A DNA stretch of 64,000 nt from NCBI GenBank assembly GCA_030762895.1, contig JAUPTC010000021.1, forward strand, positions 60,333 through 124,332. Reading direction: 5' to 3'. Source of the DNA: Sophora flavescens (Eukaryota > Streptophyta > Magnoliopsida > Fabales > Fabaceae). Shown here one piece after another: positions 37,376 to 49,240 of this stretch (its first letter is position 1; each line of letters begins with the position of its first letter). The notes under the pieces were generated by a model that did no database searches, was not told where the DNA came from, and was given only the letters and a program-made list of their open reading frames with translations. The position numbers and the translations under genes are program-made.

Positions 37376-38927
37376 ACCCTATTTTTGACCCTAAACCCAA
37401 TTATTAAATCAAAACACTAATTTTGACCGATAACCCTAATTTTGCCCCAAAACCCTAATTCTAACCCTATTCTTGACCCAAAACCCTATTTTAAACTCCA
37501 AACCCTATTTCAAACCCTAAACCCTATTTTAAACTCAAAACCCTAATTTTGACCCGAAACCCTAGTTTTGACCCTAAACCCTAAACCCTACTTTTAATCC
37601 AAAACCCTATTTTTACCCAAAACCCTAATTCAAACCCTAAACCCAAATTTTGACCCCAAACCCCCATTTTTAAATCAAAACCCTAATTTTAACCCAAAAC
37701 CCTAATTTTAATTCAAAACCCTAATTTTAAGCCGAAACCGTAATTTTACCCAAAACCCTATTTTAAATTCAAACCCCTATTTCAAACCCTAAACCGTAAT
37801 TTGGACCATAAACCCTAATTTTTACCCAAAACCCAAAACCCTAATTTTTACCCTAAATCCTAAAGTTTACCCAAAACCATATTTCTAACCCTAATTTTGA
37901 CCCAAAACCCAATTTTTGAACCAAAACCTTAATTCTAACCCTATTTTAAACCCAAAACCCTAGTTTCGACCCAAAACCCTAATTTTGACCCGAAACCCTA
38001 ATTTTACCCAAAACACTAATTCTAACCCGATTTTTGACCCAAAACCCTATTTAAAACTCAAAACCCTATTTCAAACCCTAAACCCTTATTTTGACCCAAA
38101 ACCCTATTTTAAACCCAAAACCCTAATTTTGACCCAAAACCCTAATTTTGGCCCAAAACCCTAATTTTAACCCAAAACCGTAATTTTTACCCAAAACCCT
38201 AATTCTAACCTTATTTTTAACCCAAAACCCAAATTTTGACCCGAAACCCTAGTTTTGACCCTAAACCCTAATTTTAATTCGAAAGCCTATTTTTACCCAA
38301 AACCCTAATTCTAACCCAATTTTTGACCCAAAACCCTATTTTAAAATCAAAACCCTATTTCAAACCCTAAACCCTAATTTTGACCCGAAAACCTCAATTT
38401 CACCAAGAACCCTAACTTTGACCCGAAAACCTCAATTTGACCGAGAACCCTAAGTCTAACCCTATTATAAACTCAAAACCCTATTTCAAACCCTAAACCC
38501 TAATTTTGACCCAAAATCCTAAATTTGACCCAGAACCCTAATTTTGACCCGAAACCCTAATTTTACCCAAAACCCTAATTCTAACCTTATTTTTTGACCC
38601 CAAACCCTACTTTAAACTCAAAACCCTATTTGAAACCCTAAACCCTAATTTTGACCCAAAACCGTAATTCTAACCCTATTTTTGACCCAAAACCCTATTT
38701 TAAACTCAAAACCCTATTTTTGACCCAAAACCCTAATTTTACCCAAAACCCAAATTCTAACCCTATTTTTGACCCTAAACCCAATTATTAAATCAAAACG
38801 CTAATTTTGACCGATAACCCTAATTTTGCCCCAAAACCCTAATTCTAACCCTATTCTTGACCCAAAACCCTATTTTAAACTCCAAACCCTATTTCAAACC
38901 CTAAACCCTATTTTAAACTCAAAACCC

Positions 38928-39427
38928 NNNNNNNNNNNNNNNNNNNNNNNNNNNNNNNNNNNNNNNNNNNNNNNNNNNNNNNNNNNNNNNNNNNNNNNNN
39001 NNNNNNNNNNNNNNNNNNNNNNNNNNNNNNNNNNNNNNNNNNNNNNNNNNNNNNNNNNNNNNNNNNNNNNNNNNNNNNNNNNNNNNNNNNNNNNNNNNNN
39101 NNNNNNNNNNNNNNNNNNNNNNNNNNNNNNNNNNNNNNNNNNNNNNNNNNNNNNNNNNNNNNNNNNNNNNNNNNNNNNNNNNNNNNNNNNNNNNNNNNNN
39201 NNNNNNNNNNNNNNNNNNNNNNNNNNNNNNNNNNNNNNNNNNNNNNNNNNNNNNNNNNNNNNNNNNNNNNNNNNNNNNNNNNNNNNNNNNNNNNNNNNNN
39301 NNNNNNNNNNNNNNNNNNNNNNNNNNNNNNNNNNNNNNNNNNNNNNNNNNNNNNNNNNNNNNNNNNNNNNNNNNNNNNNNNNNNNNNNNNNNNNNNNNNN
39401 NNNNNNNNNNNNNNNNNNNNNNNNNNN
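38928..39427. other. Assembly gap of exactly 500 N
   Basis: All bases are N, again exactly 500. The repeat strand flips back to G-rich on + immediately after it. In repeat phase, the reversed segment turned around would be separated from the right flank by several hundred missing bases, so sequence has probably been lost or collapsed here. Confidence 1.
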
Positions 39428-39660
39428 TGAGTTTAAAGTAGGGTTTGGGTCAAAAATAAGGTTAGAATTAGGGTTTTGGGAAAAATTAGGGTTTGGTCAA
39501 AATTAGGGTTCGGTCAAATTTAGGATTTTGGGTCAAAATTAGGGTTTAGGGTTTGAAATAGGGTTTTGAGTTTATAATAGGGTTAGACTTAGGGTTCTCG
39601 GTCAAATTGAGGTTTTGGTCAAAGTTAGGGTTCTTGGTCAAATTGAGGTTTTGGTCAAAA
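39428..39660 (+). repeat. Ragged array just after the second gap
   Basis: Opens in the TGAGTTTAAAGTAGGG step. TTCGGGTC becomes TTTGGTC or TTCGGTC several times, as in other disrupted patches, then regular type C order follows (GCTTTCGGATT near 39,750). Loss of quality right at a contig edge fits thin read support. Confidence 0.55.
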
Positions 39661-40100
39661 TTAGGGTTTAGGGTTTGAAATAGGGTTTTGATTTTAAAAT
39701 AGGGTTTTGGGTCAAAAATAGGGTTAGAATTAGGGTTTTGGGTAAAAATAGGCTTTCGGATTAAAATTAGGGTTTAGGGTCAAAACTAGGGTTTCGGGTC
39801 AAAATTAGGGTTTTGGGTTAAAAATAGGGTTAGAATTAGGGTTTTGGGTAAAAATTACGGTTTTGGGTTAAAATTACGGTTTTGGGTTAAAATTAGGGTT
39901 TTGGGTCAAAATTAGGGTTTTGGGTTTAAAATAGGGTTTTGGGTCAAAATAAGGGTTTAGGGTTTGAAATAGGGTTTTGAGTTTTAAATAGGGTTTTGGG
40001 TCAAAAATCGGGTTAGAATTAGGGTTTTGGATAAAATTAGGGTTTCAGGTCAAAATTAGGGTTTTGGGTTAAAATTAGGGTTTTGGGGCAAAATTAGGGT

Positions 40101-43100
40101 TTTCGGTCAAAATTAGGGTTTTGATTTAATAATTGGGTTTAGGGTCAAAAATAGGGTTAGAATTTGGGTTTTGGGTAAAATTAGGGTTTTGGGTCAAAAA
40201 TAGGGTTTTGAGTTTAAAATAGGGTTTTGGGTCAAAAATAGGGTTAGAATTACGGTTTTGGGTCAAAATTAGGGTTTAGGGTTTCAAATAGGGTTTTGAG
40301 TTTAAAGTAGGGTTTGGGGTCAAAAAATAAGGTTAGAATTAGGGTTTTGGGTAAAATTAGGGTGTCGGGTCAAAATTAGGGTTTTGAATTTAAAATAGGG
40401 TTTGGGGTCAAAAATAAAGTTAGAATTAGGGTTTTGGGTAAAATTAGGGTGTCGGGTCAAAATTAGGGTTCTGGGTCAAATTTAGGATTTTGGGTCAAAA
40501 TTAGGGTTTAGGGTTTGAAATAGGGTTTTGAGTTTAAAATAGGGTTAGAATTAGGGTTTTGGGTAAAATTAGGGTTTCGGGTCAAAATTAGGGTTCTGGG
40601 TCAAATTGAGGGTTCCAGGTCAAAATTAAGGTTTAGGGATTGAAATAGGGTTTTGAGTTTAAAATATGGTTTTGGGTCAAAAATAGGGTTAGAATTAGGG
40701 TTTTGGGAAAATTAGGGTTTCGGGTCAAAATTAGGGTTTTGGGTCGAAATTAGGGTTTTGAGTTTAAAATAGGGTTTTGGGTCAAAAATGGGGTTAGATA
40801 AGGGTTTCGGGTCAAAAATAGGGTTTTGGGTCAAAATTAGGGTTTAGGGTCAAAACTAGGGTTAGAAATATGGTTTTGGGTAAAAATTAGGGTTTATGGT
40901 CAAAATTACGGTTTAGGGTTTGTAATAGGATTTTGAGTTTAAAATAGGGTTTTGGGTAAAATTACCGTTTCGGGTTAAAATAGGGTTAGAATTAGGGTTT
41001 TGGGTAAAATTAGGGTTTTGGGTCGAAATTAGGGTTTTGAGTTTAGAATAGGGTTTTGGGTCAAAATAGGGTTAGAATTAGGGTTTTGGGTCAAAAATAG
41101 GGTTTTGGGTCAAAATTCGGGTTTAGGGTAAAATTACGGTTAGAAATATGGTTTTGGGTAAACTTTAGGATTTAGGGTCAAAATTAGGGTTTAGATTTTG
41201 AAATAGGGTTTTGGGTAAAAATTAGGGTTTATGGTCAAAATTACGGTTTAGGGTTTGAAATAGGGTTTTGAGTTTAAAATAGGGTTTTGGGTAAAATTAC
41301 GGTTTCGGGTTAAAATTAGGGTTTTGATTTAAAATTAGGGTTTTGGGTTAAAATTAGGGTTTTGATTTAAAAATTGGGGTTTAGGGTCAAAATTAGGGTT
41401 TAGGGTTTGAAATAGGGTTTGAGTTTAAAATAGGGTTTTGGGTCAAAAATAGGGTTAGACTTAGGGTTATGGGTCAAATTGAGGTATTCGGGTCAAAGTT
41501 AGGGTTCTGGGTCAAATTGAGGTTTTCGGGTCAAAATTAGGGTTTAGGGTTTGAAATAGGGTTATGAGTTTAAAATAGGGTTTTGGGTCAAAAATAGTGT
41601 TAGAATTAGGGTTTTGGGTAAAAATAGGCTTTCGGTGTAAAATTAGGGTTTAGGGTCAAAACTAGGGTTTCGGGTCAAAATTTGGGTTTTGGGTCAAAAA
41701 TAGGGTTAGAATTAGGGTTTTGGGTAAAAATTACGGTTTTGGGTTAAAATTAGGGTTTTGGGCCAAAATTAGGGTTTTGGGTCAAAATTAGGGTTTTGGG
41801 TTTAAAATAGGGTTTTGGGTCAAAATAAGGGTTTAGGGTTTGAAATAGGGTTTTGAGTTTTAAATAGGGTTTTGGGTCAAAAATCGGGTTAGAATTAGGG
41901 TTTTGGGTAAAATTAGGGTTTCGGGTCAAAATTAGGGTTTTGGGTTAAAATTAGGGTTTTGAGTTTAAAATAGGGGTTTGGGTCCAAAATAGGGTTAGAA
42001 TTATGGTTTTCGGTCAAAAATAGGGTTCGAATTAGGGTTCTAGGTCAAAGTGAGGTTTTCGTGTCAGAGTTAGGGTTCTGGGTCAAATTGAGGTTTTCGG
42101 GTCAAAATCAGGGTTTGAATTAGGGTTTTGGGTAAAATTGGGGTATCGGATTAAAATTAGGGTTTAGGGTTTAGGGGCAAAACTAGGGTTTCGGGTCAAA
42201 ATTAGGGTTTTGAGTTTAAAATAGGGTTTTGTGTAAAAATTAGGGTTTATGGTCAAAATTAGGGTTTAGGGTTTGGAATAGGGTTTTGGGTAAAAATTAG
42301 GGTTTTGAGTTTAAAATAGGGTTAGAATTAGGGTTTTGCGGCAAAATTAGGGTTTTCGGTCAAAATTAGGGTTTTGATTTAATAATTGGGTTTGGGGTCA
42401 AAAATAGGGTTAGAATTTGGGTTTTGGGTAAAATTAGGGTTTAGGGTCAAAAATAGGGTTTTGAGTTTAAAATAGGGTTTTGGGTTTAAAATAGGGTTTA
42501 GGGTTTCAAATAGGGTTTTGAGTTTAAAGTAGGGTTTGGGGTCAAAAAATAAGGTTAGAATTAGGGTTTTGGGTAAAATTAGGGTTTCGGGTCAAAATTA
42601 GGGTTCTGGGTCAAATTCAGGATTTTGGGTAAAAATTAGGGTTTAGGGTTTGAAATAGGGTTTTGAGTTTATAATAGGGTTTTGGGTAAAATTTGGGTTT
42701 CGGGTCAGAATTAGGGTTCTGGGTCAAATTGAGGGTTTCGGGTCAAAATTAGGGTTTAGGGTTTGAAATAGGGTTTTGAGTTTAAAATAGGGTTTTGGAT
42801 CAAAAATAGGGTTAGAATTAGGGTTTTGGGTAAAATTAGGGTTTCGGGTCAAAATTAAGGTTTTGGGTCGAAACTAGGGTTTTGGGTTTAAAATAGGGTT
42901 TTGGGTCAAAAATAGGGTTAGAATTAAGGTTTTGGTTCAAAAATTAGGGTTTAGGGTCAAAATTAGGGTTAGAAATATGGTTTTGGGTAAACTTTAGGAT
43001 TTAGGGTCAAAATTAGGGTTTTGGGTTTTGGGTAAAAATTAGGGTTTATGGTCCAAATTACGGTTTAGGGTTTGAAATAGGGGTTTTAATTTAAAATAGG

Positions 43101-43427
43101 GTTTTAGGTAAAATTACGGTTTCGACTGAAAATTAGGGTTTTGAATTAAAATTAGGGTTTTGGGTTAAAATTAGGGTTTTGATTTAAAAATGGGGGTTTG
43201 GGGTCAAAATTTGGGTTTAGGGTTTGAATTCGGGTTTTGGGTAAAAATAGGGTTTTGGATTAAAAGTAGGGTTTAGGGTTTAGGGTCAAAACTAGGGTTT
43301 CGGGTCAAAATTAGGGTTTTGAGTTTAAAATAGGGTTTAGGGTTTGAAATAGGGTTTGGAGTTTAAAATAGGGTTTTGGGTCAAGAATAGGGTTAGAATT
43401 AGGGTTTTGGGGCAAAATTAGGGTTAT
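40101..43427 (+). repeat. Type A-like higher-order unit with an internal replacement (about 3.3 kb)
   Basis: Carries type A markers in order: AGGGTGTCGG (two copies, near 40,360 and 40,450), ATTACCGTTTCGGG (40,961), GTGTCAGAGTT (about 42,061) and GCGGCAAAA (near 42,338). After about 42,430 a type B stretch (TTTCAAATAGGG through TTGGATCAAAAATAGGG) replaces the expected type A sequence. Type A order resumes at GGTCGAAACTAGGG near 42,870. This looks like exchange or conversion between sub-types. Confidence 0.65.
42157..42176 (+). repeat. Perfect near-triple telomere run
   Basis: TTAGGGTTTAGGGTTTAGGG at the GTATCGGATT step of the type A-like unit; equivalent to the run at 19,728. Confidence 0.9.
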
Positions 43428-45452
43428 CGGTCAAAATTAGCGTTTTGATTTAATAATTGGGTTTAGGGTCAAAAATAGGGTTAGAATTTGGGTTTTGGGT
43501 AAAATTAGGGTTTTGGGTCAAAAATAGGGTTTTGAGTTTAAAATAGGGTTTTGGGTCAAAAATAGGGTTAGAATTACGGTTTTGGGTCAAAATTAGGGTT
43601 TAGGGTTTCAAATAGGGTTTTGAGTTTAAAGTAGGGTTTGGGGTCAAAAATAAGGTTAGAATTAGGGTTTTGGGTAAAATTAGGGTTTCGGGTCAAAATT
43701 AGGGTTCTGGGTCAAATTTAGGATTTTGGGTCAAAATTAGGGTTTAGGGTTTGAAATAGGGTTTTGAGTTTATAATAGGGTTTTGGGTAAAATTTGGGTA
43801 TCGTTTCAGAATTAGGTTTCTTGGTCAAATTGAGTGTTTCTGGTCAAAATTAGGGTTTAGGGTTTGAAATAGGGTTTTGAGTTTAAAATAGGGTTTTGGA
43901 TCAAAAATAGGGTTAGAATTAGGGTTTAGGGTTTCAAATAGGGTTTTGAATTTAAAGTAGGGTTTGGGGTCAAAAATAATGTTAGAATTAGGGTTTTGGG
44001 TAAAATTAGGGTTCTGGGTAAAATTTAGGATTTTGGGTCAAAATTAGGGTTTAGGGTTTGAAATAGGGTTTTGAGTTTAAAATAGGGTTAGAATTAGGGT
44101 AATGGGTAAAATTAGGGTTTCGGGTCAAAATTAGGGTTTCGGGTCAAAATTAGGGTTCTGGGTCAAATTGAGGGTTTCGGGTCAAAATTAGGGTTTAGGG
44201 ATTGAAATAGGGTTGAGTTTAAAATAGGGTTTTGGGTCAAAAATAGGGTTAGAATTAGGGTTTTGGGTAAAATTAGGGTTTCGGGTCAAAATTAGGGTTT
44301 TGGGTCGAAATTAGGGTTTTGAGTTTAAAATAGGGTTTTGGGTCAAAATAGGGTTAGAGTTAGTGTTTTGGGTTGAAATTAGGGTTTAAGGTCAAAATTA
44401 GGGTTAGAAATATGGTTTTGGGTAAACTTTAGGATTTAGGTTCAAAATTAGGGTTTAGGGTTTTGGGTAAAAATTAGGGTTTATGGTCCAAATTACGGTT
44501 TAGGGTTTGAAATAGGGGTTTGAGTTTAAAATAGGGTTTTGGGTCAAAAATAGGGTTAGAATTAGGGTTTTGGGGCAAAATTAGGGTTTTCGGTCAAAAT
44601 TAGCGTTTTGATTTAATAATTGGGTTTAGGGTCAAAAATAGGGTTAGAATTTGGGTTTTGGGTAAAATTAGGGTTTTGGGTCAAAAATAGGGTTTTGAGT
44701 TTAAAATAGGGTTTTGGGTCAAAAATAGGGTTAGAATTACGGTTTTGGGTCAAAATTAGGGTTTAGGGTTTCAAATAGGGTTTTGAGTTTAAAGTAGGGT
44801 TTGGGGTCAAAAATAAGGTTAGAATTAGGGTTTTGGGTAAAATTAGGGTTTCGGGTCAAAATTAGGGTTCTGGGTCAAATTTAGGATTTTGGGTCAAAAT
44901 TAGGGTTTAGGGTTTGAAATAGGGTTTTGAGTTTATAATAGGGTTTTGGGTAAAATTTGGGTTTCGGGTCAAAATTAGGGTTCTGGGTCAAATTGAGGGT
45001 TTCGGGTCAAAATTAGGGTTTAGGGTTTGAAATAGGGTTTTGAGTTTAAAATAGGGTTTTGGATCAAAAATAGGGTTAGAATTAGGGTTTAGGGTTTCAA
45101 ATAGGGTTTTGAATTTAAAGTAGGGTTTGGGGTTTAGGGTCAAAACTAGGGTTTTGGGTAGGGTTGTGGTTTGGTAAAATAGGGTTTGGGTTTAAAATAG
45201 GGTTAGTAAAAAGGTTTGGAAAATGGGATAGGTTTGGGAAAGGGTTGGGTTTTTAGGGTTGGGTATGGTGAAAGTGTAAATAGGGTTGATGGGTTTGGGT
45301 AAGTTAGGGAAAAAACAATTCAAAATTAGGGTTTTGGGTCAAAATTAGGGTTTTGAGTTTAAAATAGGGTTTAGGGTTTGAAATAGGGTTTGGTTAAATA
45401 GGTTTTGGTCAAAAATAGGTTAGAATTAGGGTTTTGGGCAAAATTAGGGTTT
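43428..45452 (+). repeat. Type B higher-order unit (about 2.0 kb)
   Basis: Starts at ATCGGTCAAAATTAGCG and follows type B order: the TGAATTTAAAG block, AATGGG (about 44,101), GGGATTGAAATAGG, AGTGTTTTGG (44,362), TATGGTCCAAATT, and a half-unit marker TCGGTCAAAATTAGCG near 44,590. It ends at a damaged version of the start marker (TCGGTCAAAATTAG) near 45,452, inside a disrupted patch. Confidence 0.65.
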
Positions 45453-45850
45453 CGGTCAAAATTAGTTTTGATTTAATAATTGGGTTTAGGTCAAAAATAG
45501 GGTTAGAATTTGGGTTTAAAATTAGGTTTCGGTCAAAAATAGGGTTTGATTTTAAAATAGGGTTTGGGTCAAAAATTGTTTAGGGTCAAAATTAGGGTTT
45601 AGGGTTTCAAATAGGGTTTTGAGTTTAAAGTAGGGTTTGGGGTAAATAATAAGGTTAGAATTAGGGTTTTGGGTAAAATTAGGTTTTGGTCAAAATTAGG
45701 TTGGTCAAATTTAGGATTTTGGGTCAAAATTAGGGTTTAGGGTTTGAAATAGGGTTTTGAGTTTATAATAGGGTTAGACTTTGGGTTCTCGGTCAAAATT
45801 AGGTTTTTGGTCAGTTAGGGTTCTTGGTCAAATTGAGGTTTTGGTCAAAA
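45160..45850 (+). repeat. Strongly disrupted patch
   Basis: From 45,160 to about 45,320 the 19-20 base unit is barely recognisable: GGGTAGGGTTGTGG, AAAATGGGATAGG and AGTGTAAATAGGG style fragments occur. The rest to about 45,850 is regular in order but deletion-rich (TTTTGGTC for TTTCGGGTC). It sits where the type B unit normally reads GGTTTAGGGTCAAAACTAGGG onwards. Likely poor consensus; a decayed repeat is the alternative. Confidence 0.65.
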
Positions 45851-46259
45851 TTAGGGTTTAGGGTTTGAAATAGGGTTTTGATTTTAAAATAGGGTTTTGG
45901 GTAAAATAGGGTTAGAATTAGGGTTTTGGGTAAAAATAGGCTTTCGGATTAAAATTAGGGTTTAGGGTCAAAACTAGGGTTTCGGGTCAAAATTAGGGTT
46001 TTGGGTTAAAAATAGGGCTAAAATTAGGGTTTTGGGTAAAAATTACGGTTTTGGGTTAAAATTAGGGTTTTGGGCCAAAATTAGGGTTTTGGGTTAAAAT
46101 TAGGGTTTTGGGTCAAAATAAGGGTTTAGGGTCAAAAATAGGGTTTTGAGTTTTAAATAGGGTTTTGGGTCAATCGGGTTAGAATTAGGGTTTTGGATAA
46201 AATTAGGTTTGGGTCAAAATAGGTTAAAATTAGGGTTTTGGGGCAAAATTAGGGTTTAC

Positions 46260-49240
46260 GGTCAAAATTAGGGTTTTGATTTAATAATTGGGTTTAGGGT
46301 CAAAAATAGGGTTAGAATTTGGGTTTTGGGTAAAATTAGGGTTTTGGGTCAAGAATAGGGTTTTGAGTTTAAAATAGGGTTTTGGGTCCAAAATAGGGTT
46401 AGAATTATGGTTTTAGGTAAAAATTAGGGTTTAGGGTTTGAAATAGGGTTTTGAATTTAAAATAGGGTTTGGGGTCAAAAATAAAGTTAGAATTAGGGTT
46501 TTGGGTAAAATTAGGGTGTCGGGTCAAAATTAGGGTTCTGGGTCAAATTTAGGATTTTGGGTCAAAATTAGGGGTTAGGGTTTGAAATAGGGTTTTGAGT
46601 TTAAAATAGGGTTAGAATTAGGGTTTTGGGTAAAATTAGGGTTTCGGGTCAAAATTAGGGTTCTGGGTCAAATTGAGGGTTTCAGGTCAAAATTAAGGTT
46701 TAGGGATTGAAATAGGGTTTTGAGTTTAAAATAGGGTTTTGGGTCAAAAATAGGGTTAGAATTAGGGTTTTGGGAAAATTAGGGTTTCGGGTCAAAATTA
46801 GGGTTTTGGGTCGAAATTAGGATTTTGAGTTTAAAATAGGGTTTTGGGTCAAAAATAGGGTTTGATAAGGGTTTCGTGTCAAAAATAGGGTTTTGGGTCA
46901 AAATTAGGGTTTAGGGTCAAAACTAGGGTTAGAAATATGGTTTTGGGTAAAAATTAGGGTTTATGGTCAAAATTACGGTTTAGGGTTTGAAATAGGATTT
47001 TGAGTTTAAAATAGGGTTTTGGGTAAAATTACCGTTTCGGGTTAAAATAGGGTTAGAATTAGGGTTTTGGGTAAAATTAAGGTTTTGGGTCGAAATTAGG
47101 GTTTTGAGTTTAGAATAGGGTTTTGGGTCAAAAATAGGGTTAGAATTAGGGTTTCAGGTCAAAAATAGGGTTTTGGGTCAAAATTAGGGTTTAGGGTAAA
47201 ATTACGGTTAGAAATATGGTTTTGGGTAAACTTTAGGATTTAGGGTCAAAATTAGGGTTTAGATTTTGAAATAGGGTTTTGGGTAAAAATTAGGGTTTAT
47301 GGTCAAAATTACGGTTTAGGGTTTGAAATAGGGTTTTGAGTTTAAAATAGGGTTTTGGGTAAAATTACGGTTTCGGGTTAAAATTAGGGTTTTGATTTAA
47401 AATTAGGGTTTTGGGTTAAAATTAGGGTTTTGATTTAAAAATTGGGGTTTGGGTCAAAAATAAGGTTAGAATTAGGGTTTTAGATAAAAATTAGGGTTTA
47501 GGGTCAAAATTAGGGTTTAGGGTTTGAAATAGGGTTTGAGTTTAAAATAGGGTTTTGGGTCAAAAATAGGGTTAGACTTAGGGTTCTGGGTCAAATTGAG
47601 GTATTTGGGTCAAAGTTAGGGTTCTGGGTCAAATTGAGGTTTTCGGGTCAAAATTAGGGTTTAGGGTTTGAAATAGGGTTTTGAGTTTAAAATAGGGTTT
47701 TGGGTCAAAAATAGGGTTAGAATTAGGGTTTTGGGTAAAAATAGGCTTTCAGTTTAAAATTAGGGTTTAGGGTCAAAACTAGGGTTTCGGGTCAAAATTT
47801 GGGTTTTGGGTAAAAAAATAGGGTTAGAATTAGGGTTTTGGGTAAAAATTACGGTTTTGGGTTAAAATTAGGGTTTTGGGCCAAAATTAGGGTTTTGGGT
47901 CAAAATTAGGGTTTTGGGTTTAAAATAGGGTTTTGGGTCAAAATAAGGGTTTAGGGTTTGAAATAGGGTTTTGAGTTTTAAATAGGGTTTTGGGTCAAAA
48001 ATCGGGTTAGAATTAGGGTTTTGGGTAAAATTAGGGTTTCGGGTCAAAATTAGGGTTTTGGGTTAAAATTAGGGTTTTGAGTTTAAAATAGGGGTTTGGG
48101 TCCAAAATAGGGTTAGAATTAGGGTTTTGGGTCAAAAATAGGGTTCGAATTAGGGTTCTAGGTCAAAGTGAGGTTTTCGTGTCAGAGTTAGGGTTCTGGG
48201 TCAAATTGAGGTTTTCGGGTCAAAATCAGGGTTTGAATTAGGGTTTTGGGTAAAATTGGGGTATCGGATTAAAATTAGGGTTTAGGGTTTAGGTTCAAAA
48301 CTAGGGTTTCGGGTCAAAATTAGGGTTTTGAGTTTAAAATAGGGTTTTGTGTAAAAATTAGGGTTTATGGTCAAAATTAGGGTTTAGGGTTTGGAATAGG
48401 GTTTTGGGTAAAAATTAGGGTTTTGAGTTTAAAATAGGGTTAGAATTAGGGTTTTGCGGCAAAATTAGGGTTTTCGGTCAAAATTAGGGTTTTGATTTAA
48501 TAATTGGGTTTGGGGTCAAAAATAGGGTTAGAATTTGGGTTTTGGGTAAAATTAGGGTTTTGGGTTTAAAATAGGGTTTTGGGTCAAAAAAAGGGTTAGA
48601 ATTACGGTTTTGGGTAAAAATTAGGGATTGGGGTCAAAATTAGGGTTTAGGGTTTGAAATAGGGTTTTGGGTTTAAAATAGGGTTTTGGGTAAAAAATAG
48701 GGTTAGAATTAAGGTTTTGGTTCAAAAATCGGGTTTTGGGTCAAAATTAGGGTTTAGGGTCAAAATTAGGGTTAGAAATATGGTTTTGGGTAAACTTTAG
48801 GATTTAGGGTCAAAATTAGGGTTTTGGGTTTTGGGTAAAAATTAGGGTTTATGGTCCAAATTACGGTTTAGGGTTTGAAATAGGGGTTTGAATTTAAAAT
48901 AGGGTTTTGGGTAAAATTACGGTTTCGGCTTAAAATTAGGGTTTTGAATTAAAATTTGGGTTTTGGGTTAAAATTAGGGTTTTGATTTAAAAATGGGGGT
49001 TTGGGGTCAAAATTTGGGTTTAGGGTTTGAATTAGGGTTTTGGGTAAAAATAGGGTTTTGGATTAAAAGTAGGGTTTAGGGTCAAAACTAGGGTTTCGGG
49101 TCAAAATTAGGGTTTTGGGTCAAAATTAGGGTTTTGAGTTTAAAATAGGGTTTAGGGTTTGAAATAGGGTTTGGAGTTTAAAATAGGGTTTTGGGTCAAG
49201 AATAGGGTTAGAATTAGGGTTTTGGGGCAAAATTAGGGTT
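46260..49240 (+). repeat. Type A higher-order unit, copy 1 (about 2.98 kb)
   Basis: Ordered markers: AGGGTGTCGGG (about 46,515), ATTACCGTTTCGGG (47,028), GGCTTTCAGTTT (about 47,744), GTGTCAGAGTT (about 48,179), GCGGCAAAA (about 48,467) and CGGTTTCGGCTT (48,921). It opens with TTTACGGTCAAAATTAGGG, unlike the other copies, which open with ATCGGTCAAAATTAGCG, so its left edge is a junction with another sub-type. Confidence 0.75.

Larger units (their letters stand above)
22928..38927 (-). repeat. Satellite array segment in reversed orientation (C-rich strand on +)
   Basis: Same repeat family as the flanks, but read as the reverse complement: CCCTAA, TTTTGACCC and TTTAAACTC blocks replace TTAGGG, GGGTCAAAA and GAGTTTAAA. 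The segment is exactly 16,000 bases and has exactly 500 N on each side. When turned around, its left edge would fall in register with the unit at about 59,760-59,930, with only about 100 bases missing relative to the sequence before the first gap. That favours a misoriented scaffold piece over a biological inversion, though a real inversion is not excluded. It carries type C order and lacks the type A markers. Confidence 0.95.
34276..38927 (-). repeat. Type C higher-order unit, copy 4 (with one extra sub-block, cut by gap)
   Basis: GACCGATAA markers occur at about 34,798, 36,062, 37,415 and 38,799, so there is one more 1.26-1.38 kb sub-block than in copies 1 and 3. AAGCC-type markers lie at 35,112, 36,377 and 37,729. 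Parts of this copy (35.5-35.9 and 36.4-37.4 kb) are ragged. It ends exactly at the 16,000th base of the reversed segment. Confidence 0.65.

Noticed and set aside
22400..39450. Biological inversion or giant palindrome
   Set aside because: Strand switches coincide with placeholder gaps and with a 16,000-base piece, so assembly error is the simpler reading; kept as a finding to test rather than as an annotated inversion.
38826..39506. Long open frame spanning the second gap
   Set aside because: Mostly N, joining C-rich repeat to G-rich repeat; not a gene.
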